Made by a program: the position numbers and the translations under genes
From: Myxococcales bacterium
GTDB taxonomy: Bacteria; Myxococcota; Myxococcia; Myxococcales; JAKAPL01
Direction: 5' to 3'
DNA length: 45,467 bases
NCBI GenBank assembly: GCA_021783235.1
Contig: JAJXUD010000036.1
Location: forward strand, 1-45,467
Shown: positions 45,366-45,467 of the stretch, in pieces
Layout of the letters: each line of letters opens with the position of its first letter
How positions within the stretch are numbered: position 1 is the first letter of the stretch
Notes under the pieces: model-generated
What the model was told of the DNA's origin: nothing
Database searches by the model: none
The model's input: only the letters and a program-made list of their open reading frames with translations

Positions 45366-45467
45366 ATGAAGACGCCGGATCCTGTTGTGGAATCAGCGTG
45401 TTGGCCCGGATCTGAGGGGGAGTCGCGTGTTACTAGGCGGCGACCGGCTGAGAAGGCGGCGCTGCTT
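45366..45467 (+). CDS. Partial open frame at the window edge, possibly a transposase start
   Basis: From ATG 45366 the frame is open to the end of the window (34 codons) and reads MKTPDPVVESACWPG...RVTRRRPAEKAALL. The Arg-rich 'RRRxAEKxALL' stretch recalls the helix-turn-helix start of some IS transposases, but too little is visible. The same frame is in fact open from 45075 (VAASVEKAALKAPVDTTPVV, then Pro/Ala/Ser-rich), so a longer protein starting at GTG 45114 is also possible. The rest of 45074-45365 holds no other clear gene. Confidence 0.3.
   Translation, partial: MKTPDPVVESACWPGSEGESRVTRRRPAEKAALL

Noticed and set aside
44876..45367. A 163-codon minus-strand frame with a hydrophobic stretch
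   Set aside because: It runs about 200 bases antisense into the ImmA-like gene, and its hydrophobic part is Ala/Gly/Val low-complexity; no ribosome-binding site is convincing.

Overview
This is a very GC-rich (roughly 70%), densely packed bacterial segment. It most likely comes from a myxobacterium-type organism (phylum Myxococcota). The inference rests on several features: a GroEL with a [20 protein letters not shown] start; a giant RHS protein ending in a Cys-hydrophobic-Arg tail of the MYXO-CTERM kind; a DUF4091 lipoprotein with the Cys-rich 'GADGG...CxxGQ...GCxGxQVC...DG..Y.PCDC' segment common in that phylum; and many lipoproteins, PilZ and kinase-like genes. No 16S rRNA is present, so the assignment is an inference. 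Most long open frames opposite or out of frame with real genes are GC artefacts and are left out.

Layout. 0-4.1 kb: a solitary groEL with a promoter and terminator, a 21-bp tandem repeat, a divergent lipoprotein/small membrane protein pair, and a TPR membrane protein. 4.1-10.6 kb: a heme-c lipoprotein abutting tRNA-Leu(CAA) on the minus strand, then a plus-strand run of a zinc-ribbon/beta-propeller membrane protein, tldD, a tldE/pmbA homologue and an M3-like metallopeptidase lipoprotein, joined by short overlaps. 10.6-14.7 kb: a PilZ protein, an OmpA-type lipoprotein, a membrane pseudokinase, a GNAT enzyme and a small unknown gene. 14.7-18.8 kb: acyP and ligA (minus) and rho (plus, with a hairpin leader). 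19-23.8 kb: a tightly coupled run of an AlkZ/YcaQ-like winged-helix protein, queA, tgt, a DsbA-like thiol protein, a Nudix hydrolase and a VOC protein. 24-26.4 kb: the DUF4091 lipoprotein. 26.6-34 kb: an RND efflux system (TolC-like, small secreted protein, adaptor, CzcA-like pump) followed by a Sel1 lipoprotein and an AAA+ protein related to sigma-54 activators. 34-40.7 kb: a DEAD-box helicase (minus), the 1591-aa SpvB/RHS surface protein and a PilZ-like protein.

40.7-45.5 kb looks like accessory DNA. Two related arrays of about 21-bp GATC-containing repeats (40705-40913 and 42388-43110) flank a PAP2 phosphatase/DUF2127 gene pair. The second array has an 85-bp higher-order repeat and an inverted right arm. 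Beside it lies a short minus-strand fragment resembling the N-terminus of a Cas4 or Cas4-Cas1 protein. Next is an overlapping two-gene module: a small unknown protein plus an ImmA/IrrE-like protein without a visible HExxH zinc motif. The window ends in an open frame that may be the start of a transposase.

The most interesting points are the repeat-bounded accessory region, the two-gene ImmA-like module, the sigma-54-type promoter in front of the efflux operon that ends with a sigma-54-activator relative lacking GAFTGA, and several promoters that would give nearly leaderless mRNAs. All calls come from reading the sequence; no database search was run.
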